Translations under genes and position numbers: made by a program
NCBI GenBank assembly: GCA_003225175.1
Contig: QIBA01000058.1
Location: forward strand, 1-64,000
Direction: 5' to 3'
DNA length: 64,000 bases
Source: Acidobacteriota bacterium
GTDB taxonomy: Bacteria > Acidobacteriota > Terriglobia > Terriglobales > Acidobacteriaceae
Shown here: positions 23,647 through 30,970 of the stretch, one piece after another
How positions within the stretch are numbered: the first letter of the stretch is position 1
Layout: each line of letters begins with the position of its first letter
The notes under the pieces: model-generated
Told to the model about the DNA's origin: nothing
Seen by the model: only the letters and a program-made list of their open reading frames with translations
The model's database searches: none

Positions 23647-24652
23647 TGGCTCTCCGTGGAGCGCCCCGGGTTACGCTCCAGACCAACAGTTGCGCAAACA
23701 AGTTGACCACGATCGTCACTAGAAATAGGGCAAGTCCAATTTCGATAAGCGCGCTCAGATACAAGTCGTCAGTCGCTTCGCTGAATTCATTCGCAATCAC
23801 GCTTGCCATGGTGTAAGCCGGAGCAAACAACGACTTCGTAATCTCCGGACGATTTCCGATCACCATAGTGACAGCCATAGTCTCGCCCAGAGCTCGTCCT
23901 AATCCGAGGATGATCGCGCCACAGATGCCGGCGCGGGCATTGCGCAGCACGCCGACTCGAATCATCTCCCACCGCGTAGCTCCCAAAGCGAGGGCAGCTT
24001 CGCGCTGCTGGTGTGGTACGGCGGTTAGAACCTCGCGCGTGATGGAAGAAATGATGGGTACGATCATGATCGCGAGAATAATGCCGGCGGTCAGCATGCC
24101 CCCTCCGTAGATCGGACCAGTGAACAGACCTGTCCAGCCAAGCGTCTTCGCCAATGCAGGTCCGATGTAACGCCTGAGCAGCGGGATGAGCACAAAGATC
24201 GCCCACATTCCGTAAATCACGGAGGGTATCGCAGCTAAAAGCTCGGTGAGATACGACAGAATCCCGCGCAGAGATCGAGGACACATCTCCGTAATGAAAA
24301 TCGCAACGCCCAGACTCAGGGGTACCGCAATGATCAAAGCGACTAACGACGAGACCAGTGTTCCGTAGATGAACGGTACAGATCCGAAATTTCCGTTTAC
24401 CGGGTCCCAGTCGCTACCAATGAAAAACTTCCAGCCGAACTGATGAAGTGAGAGGCTCGAACCCTTAATGAGCTCCGTCAGGATGAAGGCGACAATCGCC
24501 AGGACGCCGGCGGCAGACAACCAGACAAGGCCCTGAAAGGAAAAATCCGCAAACCGGCTCGCCCGGCTGCTCCGCCGAGGCACGAAGCGCAGGTTTTCGC
24601 CGACCGGGGTCAGCGCAGATCCCACAGGTTGTTGCCGGTGGAGCACGGACAT
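23639..24652 (-). CDS. pstC: Phosphate ABC transporter permease PstC
   Basis: This 337-residue permease has a long cytoplasmic N-terminus and about six membrane helices, beginning 'LSAAGVLAIVAFILTELI'. Typical segments are 'FGSVPFIYGTLVSSLVALI', 'AIPSVIYGMWAIFVL' and the EAA loop 'AVPHQQREAALALGATRWEM'. It is the first gene of the pst unit here. In most bacteria the phosphate-binding protein gene pstS precedes pstC, but upstream is only a 117-base gap and a divergent gene. No pho box could be recognised in that gap. Confidence 0.95.
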   Translation of the reverse strand: MSVLHRQQPVGSALTPVGENLRFVPRRSSRASRFADFSFQGLVWLSAAGVLAIVAFILTELIKGSSLSLHQFGWKFFIGSDWDPVNGNFGSVPFIYGTLVSSLVALIIAVPLSLGVAIFITEMCPRSLRGILSYLTELLAAIPSVIYGMWAIFVLIPLLRRYIGPALAKTLGWTGLFTGPIYGGGMLTAGIILAIMIVPIISSITREVLTAVPHQQREAALALGATRWEMIRVGVLRNARAGICGAIILGLGRALGETMAVTMVIGNRPEITKSLFAPAYTMASVIANEFSEATDDLYLSALIEIGLALFLVTIVVNLFAQLLVWSVTRGAPRRANA

Positions 24653-24769
24653 TCAGCTTACGCTAGCAAACCTCGATGAATTCTGTATTAAAACGTTCGA
24701 CCGGAGCGAGCATTGCCGTCGTTGGTGTTGGTGTTACGACGGTTGCCTGAATTCGTATATAAAAATGAT

Positions 24770-25618
24770 ATGAGTCGTATTAATAGGTGCATGCCGATCC
24801 TCGCGCGGACCTGCGCCTTTCTCGCGTGTTTGCTTCCTGGAGCTGCTCCGCTCAAAGCTCATTTCTTTGAGAATTGGCAAGCTCGCGTCACTCAAACGCA
24901 AGCGGAGCAGCCCCATTGGGTGACGCCGCTCGTCACTGTGACCCCGCGATTGGAGCAGGAGTTCCGTTTTGACATCTTGCGGCAGCGGATTCCCGGCGGG
25001 AAAGATTTGTTGAACCTCGGAGGAGGAAAAGGGCTTGAACTGATCCCGAGCCGTCGCATTGAAATCATCATTGCAGCTCCTCCTCCATACCTGATTCATC
25101 ACGACCCGAATGTCAAAGATGGTTTTGGAGACGAGACCTTCCTGCTCAAGTATCGAGTTGCCTCCGGGAACGAGGAGCACGGCAGCTACATTCTGACGTT
25201 TTTCCTAAGCGGAAGTATTCCCACCGGTTCTTACAAGAATGGATCTATGGCGGCGGTGGTAACTCCGACAGTTGCAGCCGGCAAGGGATTCCGAAAGATC
25301 AGCGTGCAGTCCACTTTGGGAGTGGGCCTGCCTGTGGACAGCGTGCAGCGTCTAGGCCACGCGGTCGCGTGGAACACAGCATTTCAATATCACGCGAGAC
25401 ATTTTCTTTGGCCCGAATTGGAAGTTAACTCGACATTTTTTGAGGGCGGCGTGAACGACGGAAAAAAGCAAACCTTCCTCACTCCCGGACTCGTGGTTGG
25501 GCGATTTCAACTGCATAAGCGAATAGGCCTCACACTGGGAACCGGAATGCAGATTTCAGCCACTCGCTTCCACACCTTTGACCACAATTTGATTTTCACC
25601 GCGCGACTGCCGTTCTAA
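24770..25618 (+). CDS. Exported, probable outer-membrane beta-barrel protein
   Basis: This 282-residue protein has a signal peptide (cleavage expected after 'LKA' near residue 29, before HFFENW). The mature part is rich in alternating beta-strands with aromatic ends ('GSYILTFFLSGSIPTGSYKN', 'VVGRFQLHKRIGLTLGTGM') and ends 'FTARLPF', a typical barrel C-terminus. It resembles the MetA-pathway/transporter-like barrel proteins, but assignment is weak. ATG 24770 was chosen as the first start before the signal sequence; ATG 24791 is possible. It diverges from the pst operon and may share its promoter region, though a role in phosphate uptake is only speculation. Confidence 0.65.
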   Translation: MSRINRCMPILARTCAFLACLLPGAAPLKAHFFENWQARVTQTQAEQPHWVTPLVTVTPRLEQEFRFDILRQRIPGGKDLLNLGGGKGLELIPSRRIEIIIAAPPPYLIHHDPNVKDGFGDETFLLKYRVASGNEEHGSYILTFFLSGSIPTGSYKNGSMAAVVTPTVAAGKGFRKISVQSTLGVGLPVDSVQRLGHAVAWNTAFQYHARHFLWPELEVNSTFFEGGVNDGKKQTFLTPGLVVGRFQLHKRIGLTLGTGMQISATRFHTFDHNLIFTARLPF

Positions 25619-25627
25619 AGCGTAGCT

Positions 25628-25651
25628 AGAGACGCAGCATGCTGCGTCTCT
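25628..25651. repeat. Dispersed palindrome, copy 4
   Basis: A perfect 24-bp palindrome, agagacgcagca-tgctgcgtctct, 9 bases after the barrel-protein stop codon and directly beside the terminator of the convergent porin gene. Confidence 0.9.
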
Positions 25652-25654
25652 CCC

Positions 25655-25686
25655 AAAGAAAAACCGGTGGGCTGCGGCCCCACCGG
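25655..25686 (-). terminator. Rho-independent terminator of the porin gene
   Basis: On the minus strand, a perfect 8-bp stem (ccggtggg/cccaccgg, 25664-25671 with 25679-25686) is followed by the T-rich run complementary to 25655-25663 (TTTTTCTTT). It is 27 bases after the porin stop codon. Confidence 0.8.
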
Positions 25687-25713
25687 CAATGGAGGTTTGC
25701 GCTTTGGACTGTC

Positions 25714-27564
25714 TCAAGGCAGGTAATAGCGGAACGACGTGAAAACCATATTGGTGTTCGCGGTCGGAGATCCGCCCGTGCCGCGCCAGGTCTGCTTATT
25801 CAAGTACGAGTACTGGAACCCCTCGCGGAGGCGTCCCTTTGGCCCGCGGTAAAAGTCGTACCAGAAACCCAACGAGGCTTCCTGAACATCCCGAGTATCG
25901 GGAGCGCAGGCGGCTGGATTCGTAGTGCTCGAAGCAGGAGTGTTGTTGCCGGTCGCGGCGATGGTTGGCACGTTGCATCCAGTAGTGGCTGCAGTAAAGC
26001 GGCCATACCCGATGCTGCCGGTTCCGTTGTACAACTGACGCTCGGCATAGTCGCCGCCGTAGTAGCCGTAGATTTCCAATTTGGGAGTCGCGTGCAGTTC
26101 CAATCCCAAGAGAGCGGAGCCGCTGCGAATCGGTGCGAGGGTTCCGTCAGCCCTCGTAGTCACATCTGCGAGAGTTGCGTCGCCGTAGCGTCCAACGCCA
26201 TCCCCGGCAAGTATGTGGACTCCGAGATCAAGCTTCTTGGGGATGATGGCGAAGCGAGCATTTGCCCCAACCCCGCCGGCCATAGTCGTGTAGTTGAAGG
26301 CTCCCAGTGCACTGGCAGCGGTGCCAACATTTGCTGCGGTCGCGTTTGGGAATACGCGATCGCGGAATCCGCGGAGAAGCCCGAAGATTTCGTAGTGGCC
26401 ATAGCCGGGCTCGAAGGCTGCCTTCAAGACGAAGTCCGGCAGCCAGTTGTAGCTGTAATTCTGCTGGGCGGTATTGCCGCCATTGTTCAGAAGACCGCCG
26501 GTATTGCCGGCCTGCTGATACGTGAAAGTACTTGCTCCGCCACCACCGAGGTTCAGCGTCTGTGCCTCTTCGATCGCTCCTCCCAGGAAGACTTTCTTTC
26601 CGAAAGCCTTGGTCACGCGGAAGCCAAACTGACGCTCCCAGGAGAATCCCGCCGTATATTGCGGGTCAATGGTCTGCGGCAGGACCTCGGTACGGTTCTG
26701 CAGTCCGTTGCGAGTCTCCGTCACCAGGCTCCACATCTGGCCGCCCGTAATGGTCCAACCGCCCGCCGATTCGGCCTGAGCGAAGATCTGGCGCTGGCGA
26801 TTTGTGTAACTGTTGCTTTGGTTGGAGTTGGAAGTCACGCCGGCGGACAGCCAATCGCTTTCCCAGTAACCTCGCCCGGTCCAGTTGCCGATCTTACCTT
26901 CGGCCAGGATTGCGAGACGCGACTGGCGGCCGCTGGCATTGAACTCGGAGAGGCTCGCGTTAGGTGCGCCGTCGAACGGAGCGCCGGTGAGTTGGGTGTT
27001 GACATCGGCGCCCATGCCGCGGTCGCGCCACACCGTTTCTCCTGCGAGGAAGCTGCCGGTGAAGCTGATCGTGGCTCCCTTGAAATGAATCGCGGTAGGA
27101 GTCTCAGTGGCCTCATTTACGTGCTTTTGCTCGCTTTGAATCGTCTCCGCTAGATTCTGATCATTCGTTTTCATCGCGCTGACGGTCTCGCTTAGACTTG
27201 CGACCCGCGTTTTGGAGTCGCCCACAGTGGAAGCGGCCTCAGACGCCTTTGCTGCAGCATCGGCTGCTTTTGCGTTGGCATCATTAGCCGTCTGCTGCGC
27301 CTGCTGAACCTGCTGATCGCGGGTCGCAAGCTGGCTTTGCAATTGACGAATTTGTTGTTGTTGCGCATTGAGCATATCTCGCAGCTCGCGCAACTGCTCT
27401 GCTGTCGAATCTGCAGCGGCTGCGGGTTTCGCCGCGCGGCGAGTGGTCGTTCTCCTGGTTTTCGATTGCGTGCTGACCGTGCTCTGACTTGTGCTTGTGC
27501 TCTGTGCTACCAGCATGCTGCTCGAAAGCAGGCACACTAACGAACTTCGAAGCAAGGCTTTCAT
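25714..27564 (-). CDS. Coiled-coil-anchored outer-membrane porin-like protein
   Basis: This 616-residue exported protein has a signal peptide (residues 1-22), a Ser/Thr then Arg-rich linker, and a coiled coil at about residues 50-145 ('LRELRDMLNAQQQQIRQLQS', 'QQAQQTANDANAKAADAAAK'). A large beta-barrel follows ('IHFKGATISFTGSFLAGE', 'ASLGFWYDFYRGPKGRLREG') and the chain ends 'VFTSFRYYLP'. The layout resembles trimeric porins in which a periplasmic coiled coil touches the peptidoglycan. Start ATG 27564 has a strong AAGGAG about 7 bases upstream; an earlier in-frame ATG lacks this. The substrate is unknown. A terminator follows the gene. Confidence 0.75.
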   Translation of the reverse strand: MKALLRSSLVCLLSSSMLVAQSTSTSQSTVSTQSKTRRTTTRRAAKPAAAADSTAEQLRELRDMLNAQQQQIRQLQSQLATRDQQVQQAQQTANDANAKAADAAAKASEAASTVGDSKTRVASLSETVSAMKTNDQNLAETIQSEQKHVNEATETPTAIHFKGATISFTGSFLAGETVWRDRGMGADVNTQLTGAPFDGAPNASLSEFNASGRQSRLAILAEGKIGNWTGRGYWESDWLSAGVTSNSNQSNSYTNRQRQIFAQAESAGGWTITGGQMWSLVTETRNGLQNRTEVLPQTIDPQYTAGFSWERQFGFRVTKAFGKKVFLGGAIEEAQTLNLGGGGASTFTYQQAGNTGGLLNNGGNTAQQNYSYNWLPDFVLKAAFEPGYGHYEIFGLLRGFRDRVFPNATAANVGTAASALGAFNYTTMAGGVGANARFAIIPKKLDLGVHILAGDGVGRYGDATLADVTTRADGTLAPIRSGSALLGLELHATPKLEIYGYYGGDYAERQLYNGTGSIGYGRFTAATTGCNVPTIAATGNNTPASSTTNPAACAPDTRDVQEASLGFWYDFYRGPKGRLREGFQYSYLNKQTWRGTGGSPTANTNMVFTSFRYYLP

Positions 27565-27949
27565 TCCTTCTCCTTCGCCAAAAAAAAATGTGAGCCAGTG
27601 TATGACTCGCTTCAACGCGATGCAAAAGATTGCTTAGCGAAACGCAGGTGCTGAAGCTCGCCTAAATATTGAGCGAGTTCCATAGATAGGGCGGGAGTGT
27701 GAATGCGCAGTTACAAGGACGTGAAAAGCAAGTGAATCGAGCCGACTTCAGGAATTTTTAGGAGTCACGGTTGCTCTTGCATTTGAATACACGAAATTCC
27801 CTGCTTCAGGGAATGCAGCAGGGGCTTTTTCCGGTGAAAAAAATCTTATGGCAGACCCGCATGAATACAGCCGATTTGAAACCCGGCAGGGAATGAGGAA
27901 GGGAACCTGCAGGGAATTGCGATTTGTGCGGCCTAGAAATTAGCAGCAT
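27565..27949. other. Porin upstream region with repeated CAGGGAAT half-sites
   Basis: No gene is seen in this 385-base gap. The octamer CAGGGAAT occurs at 27807-27814, 27887-27894 and 27910-27917, and its complement ATTCCCTG lies at 27796-27803, forming a hairpin or dyad (ATTCCCTG-ctt-CAGGGAAT). These could be operator half-sites for the divergent porin or small gene, or a local repeat. Confidence 0.35.
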
Positions 27950-28123
27950 TCAATGCACGCTGCGCTCCTTCTTTCGTGCTTCGGCAGCCGCTTGGGATTT
28001 GGCCACTGCTCGTCGCGATTCCTCGCGCAGGGCGCGCGACTGCTCGATCGTTTCGCGCGAGACCTTCCGGACTTCCCGGAGATAATTTCGGTCCTTCGGC
28101 TTGTCCCTCATAGCGTGGATCAT
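27950..28123 (-). CDS. Small charged helical protein, 57 aa
   Basis: A short frame reads 'MIHAMRDKPKDRNYLREVRK', 'VSRETIEQSRALREESRRAV' and 'AKSQAAAEARKKERSVH'. It is almost wholly helical, rich in Arg, Glu, Lys and Ala, with no Cys, and has heptad-like spacing. Codon use looks like a coding sequence. ATG 28123 or the second ATG (28111) may be the start; no strong ribosome-binding site is visible. In composition it resembles the 68-residue protein at 29053, on the same strand about 0.9 kb away. The family is not recognised and no function is proposed. Confidence 0.5.
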   Translation of the reverse strand: MIHAMRDKPKDRNYLREVRKVSRETIEQSRALREESRRAVAKSQAAAEARKKERSVH

Positions 28124-28311
28124 GGCAGATTTTTGCCGGATGCGGAAGCGTCAAAAGGCGCAAGGAGTCATAGCAAGATGCCCCTCAATGTTCAGGCTGT
28201 TCTGGTTTCGTTCGGCAGCCCTAAGACACTCCATGCGAAGAACCGCCAGCATGTTCCGTTCTGCTGGCGGCCGACGAATTCGCCGTTTGAGAGTGAATCT
28301 TAGAATGAATC

Positions 28312-28779
28312 TTATGGTGCGAGGCTATTACGTACGGGGGGCGCTTGCGGGGCCAAGACTTGCTGAGGAGCTTGCAAGTCGGGACCGAGTTGCGCACGAC
28401 CCGCTCGAGCTTTTTCCAGGGAGGCTGCTAGCTGATCGAGCAAGGCTTTCGTGGCTGACAGTCTTTCCGTCACACGCCGCGCCTGCTCGGATCCCAGCTT
28501 GGCTTTCAGCCACACGGAATGCATCCGCGCTGCGTGATCCGTTTGTGCATGGTTAGTCACGACCTGAACAAATCGCGTGGGGCTTCCGGCCAGCCATCGG
28601 TCGATCTCATCGGTAAAGGCGAGGACTGCACTTCGTGGCGATCCTGCCGGCCGGTGAACCGGAAAACCAAATTGGACTTCATACCGCTGGATGGTGCGAA
28701 CGCCGCGCCCTGTGTAAGTAGAAATCTCTTTCCAGGAGTGCAAGACGCGTCGTCCGGGCGAGTAGACGCTGGTAGCCAT
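28312..28779 (-). CDS. Small HTH protein, 'SWKEISTYTGRGVRTIQRYE' type (copy B)
   Basis: This 155-residue paralogue of the protein at 20721 has the HTH module 'LHSWKEISTYTGRGVRTIQR' then 'YEVQFGFPVHRPAG' and 'VLAFTDEIDRWL'. The second half is helical ('ARRVTERLSATKALLDQLAA'), ending in a Pro/Gln-rich tail. The start is set by AGGAG 6 bases before ATG 28779; the longer upstream frame lacks a ribosome site. Two copies 7 kb apart with the same layout suggest a lineage-specific regulator family. The target is unknown. Confidence 0.8.
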   Translation of the reverse strand: MATSVYSPGRRVLHSWKEISTYTGRGVRTIQRYEVQFGFPVHRPAGSPRSAVLAFTDEIDRWLAGSPTRFVQVVTNHAQTDHAARMHSVWLKAKLGSEQARRVTERLSATKALLDQLAASLEKARAGRAQLGPDLQAPQQVLAPQAPPVRNSLAP

Positions 28780-29052
28780 AAGATCTCCTGACGCTTTCAT
28801 CAGTTCACGTGCCGCAATAGACACGTGCCCACCGTCTCGATTTCGCGAGAGCTGTCCGAAGCTAGACGGTGGAACTAACACGATCGTTAGCTATTTCTTA
28901 CGATGCTCAGTATAGTCCTGTTCGTCGTATCCGGAGTTCCTTAATTTTGTTATCTTTGTTATGCAGAGACACGTCGGAGTTGTGAAAGACGGAAGCTGCC
29001 AGAGATCCTGAGAAGCTGCTTCGCGAATGCCGGGCTTAGATACAGATGAATC

Positions 29053-29259
29053 TCAGTGCTTCTTGCCTTTGCGGTTGTTTCGATCGCGCGTTGCCTGCCG
29101 GGTCTCCATGAGCTTGTTGTGAAGCTGTTCCGCCTTCCGGTGAGCGGAATCCGCAACGTTGTGTAATGCCTCAGCCTCGCGCAGAAGCTCCTGCGTCCTG
29201 CGTGCCGTCTCCCTGGCCTTTCCCAGGACTTCGTTGAGATTGGAGTTTTTTGTCGGCAT
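29053..29259 (-). CDS. Small heptad-rich hypothetical protein, 68 aa
   Basis: It reads 'MPTKNSNLNEVLGKARETAR' then 'RTQELLREAEALHNVADSAH' and a basic tail 'RDRNNRKGKKH'. The protein is predicted to be almost wholly helical and possibly a coiled coil. AAGAAGG lies 6 bases upstream of ATG 29259, a good ribosome site. It sits downstream of the minus-strand CheB-like gene, separated by a dispersed palindrome. The family is unknown. Confidence 0.65.
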   Translation of the reverse strand: MPTKNSNLNEVLGKARETARRTQELLREAEALHNVADSAHRKAEQLHNKLMETRQATRDRNNRKGKKH

Positions 29260-29282
29260 CGAACCTTCTTGGTTTGCACGCC

Positions 29283-29310
29283 GTAGAGACGCAGCATGCT
29301 GCGTGTCTAC
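29283..29310. repeat. Dispersed palindrome, copy 5
   Basis: A 28-bp near-perfect palindrome, gtagagacgcagca with tgctgcgtgtctac and one mismatched pair, located between the CheB-like gene and the 68-residue gene. Confidence 0.9.
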
Positions 29311-29332
29311 CTATCCTGCATGGAACTTGCAG

Positions 29333-30217
29333 CTAGCTCACCCGTTCCAACTCCTCTTTACCTTGGTTACCTTCCGCCTCACTCTGTCGCTGCTTTGAGC
29401 CCAGCAAGAACTCACGTAGAACTGTGGCGTGGCGCTTGCGGTCGTGCGCCTTCTGCAGGTAGAAGCTGTGTGCATTCTCGCGCTTGCGATTCGCCGACAC
29501 GTCAGCGAGCCGCTGGTCCAGCGATGCGCCCTCTTCAAGCACGCGCAGTGCGATCCAAAGGGAGCGTTCCACCTCTTCGTCGGCCGCATCGCGCATTGCC
29601 TCTGGTGAATAAGAGTGGCCCACGCGGCATTCGAAGCGCACTTCGCCGTTCTCCTCTACTTCCCAGATGGTTCCGTGGCAGTCCGGACAGGTGAACGTGG
29701 TCAGTGCCTTGTTCTTTTCCAACCGACTTCCCCCATTGCCCTTGTTTGTACCGACCATCGGTTTGACCTCCGTTTCTGAGAGCCGATTGATGAGATTTCC
29801 GATACTTCCGGCCGGCACACAGTAATCAGGCTGTACCTGTTGCAGTGCATTCTTGGGCATAGAAGCTACCCGCGCATCATCCGGATCCTGCACAATCGCG
29901 ATGCCTCCGGCGTTCTTGATCGCCAACAATCCAGAGCTGCCGTCATCCAGGAATCCAGTGAGAACGATCCCGACAACCCGCGGGCCATAATTACGGGCCG
30001 CCGTTCGGAAAAGCAGATCAATCGCCGGGCGATAACGGTTGTGTTTGGGCCCGCGTGCCACTTGCATACTTCCGGGTTCGAGCGTCAAATGCCGGTCGGG
30101 GGCGACATGGACGACTACAAAAATGGCGGCATTAGTGTCCGGCGAGAGCTGTTTGACGATCTGTATAAGGGCTTCCACGCCCCCAGCCGAGGCGCCGATC
30201 ACGACGATGTCGTGCAT
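29333..30217 (-). CDS. CheB-type methylesterase with internal deletion and Cys-rich C-terminus
   Basis: This 294-residue stand-alone CheB catalytic domain lacks a receiver domain. The triad is present: Ser10 in 'VIGASAGGVEAL', His37 in 'FVVVHVAPD' and Asp91/92 in 'VLTGFLDDGSSG'. Family members have roughly 37 more residues between the catalytic-His strand and the 'APPDRHL' motif; here 'VVHV' runs directly into 'APDRHL', an in-frame deletion removing two strand/helix units. The C-terminal part ('FTCPDCHGTIWEVEENGE', 'FECRVGHSYSPEAM') has Cys pairs like a small zinc ribbon and a helical tail, as in other PAS/CheR-associated CheB proteins. It diverges from the second CheB-CheR pair. Activity is doubtful. 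Confidence 0.85.
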   Translation of the reverse strand: MHDIVVIGASAGGVEALIQIVKQLSPDTNAAIFVVVHVAPDRHLTLEPGSMQVARGPKHNRYRPAIDLLFRTAARNYGPRVVGIVLTGFLDDGSSGLLAIKNAGGIAIVQDPDDARVASMPKNALQQVQPDYCVPAGSIGNLINRLSETEVKPMVGTNKGNGGSRLEKNKALTTFTCPDCHGTIWEVEENGEVRFECRVGHSYSPEAMRDAADEEVERSLWIALRVLEEGASLDQRLADVSANRKRENAHSFYLQKAHDRKRHATVLREFLLGSKQRQSEAEGNQGKEELERVS

Positions 30218-30358
30218 GGATTGGAACCCCCGCAGGTTGGAACTAAGGGGCTGAATTAAAGATGTCCGCTGCCATACGTTAGTGTGTAATATGGCTAGTA
30301 GACAAGATCATAGACGGCCCTCACCTGAAGATGTCGGGTAGAACGGAAGTGGCACAAC

Positions 30359-30964
30359 ATGGCGTTGGCGGCATTGAAGCCGCGGCCGAAGCCCACCCGG
30401 CTTGTCTGCGTCGTCGCTATTGGAGCGTCTGCTGGTGGCATCAACGGTCTACTGCAGTTGCTGCCTCATCTGCCGGTGATTCCGAATGTAAGCCTGCTGA
30501 TCGTGGTCCATCTTGATCCTCGATCTAAATCATTTCTAGCGCAAATACTGGGTCGTAACGCGCATTGGCAAATGAAGCAAGCAGAAGAGGGCGAGCTTCT
30601 GCGCGCTGGGGTCGCATATATCGCTCCACCAGACTTCCATCTTGTTTTAGGCGGCGGGCGGTTGCATCTAACCTCCAGCGGACCGGTACAAATGCATCGG
30701 CCCTCAGTGGATGTGTTGTTTGAATCCTTAGCCAAACAAAAGCGCCTGAAAATGATCGGCGTTTTACTATCGGGATCGGGACGCGATGGCTCGAAAGGAT
30801 TGCGTTCCATGAAACTTTCGGGCGCAAGCACCATCGTGCAAGACCCGGCTGATTCCATGTTCCCATCGATGCCGGAGCATGGAATTGAGACCGGATGTGC
30901 AGACTTCGTCGTGCCGGCGCGCTCCATTGGGACACAAATTTCCATGCTTTGCGCTCAAGGATGA
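30359..30964 (+). CDS. CheB-type methylesterase, stand-alone
   Basis: This 201-residue CheB catalytic domain has Ser24 in 'AIGASAGGINGLLQLLPHLP', the His in 'LLIVVHLDPRSKSFL' and the Asp in 'GVLLSGSGRDGSKGLRSM'. 'YIAPPDFHLVLGGG' is intact, unlike in its divergent neighbour. It has neither a receiver domain nor the Cys-rich tail. The CheR-PAS gene starts 6 bases after its stop codon, so the two form an operon that would remove and add methyl groups on a common target. No chemoreceptor, CheA or CheW is encoded nearby, pointing to a non-flagellar methylation circuit. Confidence 0.9.
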   Translation: MALAALKPRPKPTRLVCVVAIGASAGGINGLLQLLPHLPVIPNVSLLIVVHLDPRSKSFLAQILGRNAHWQMKQAEEGELLRAGVAYIAPPDFHLVLGGGRLHLTSSGPVQMHRPSVDVLFESLAKQKRLKMIGVLLSGSGRDGSKGLRSMKLSGASTIVQDPADSMFPSMPEHGIETGCADFVVPARSIGTQISMLCAQG

Positions 30965-30970
30965 GGTGCC

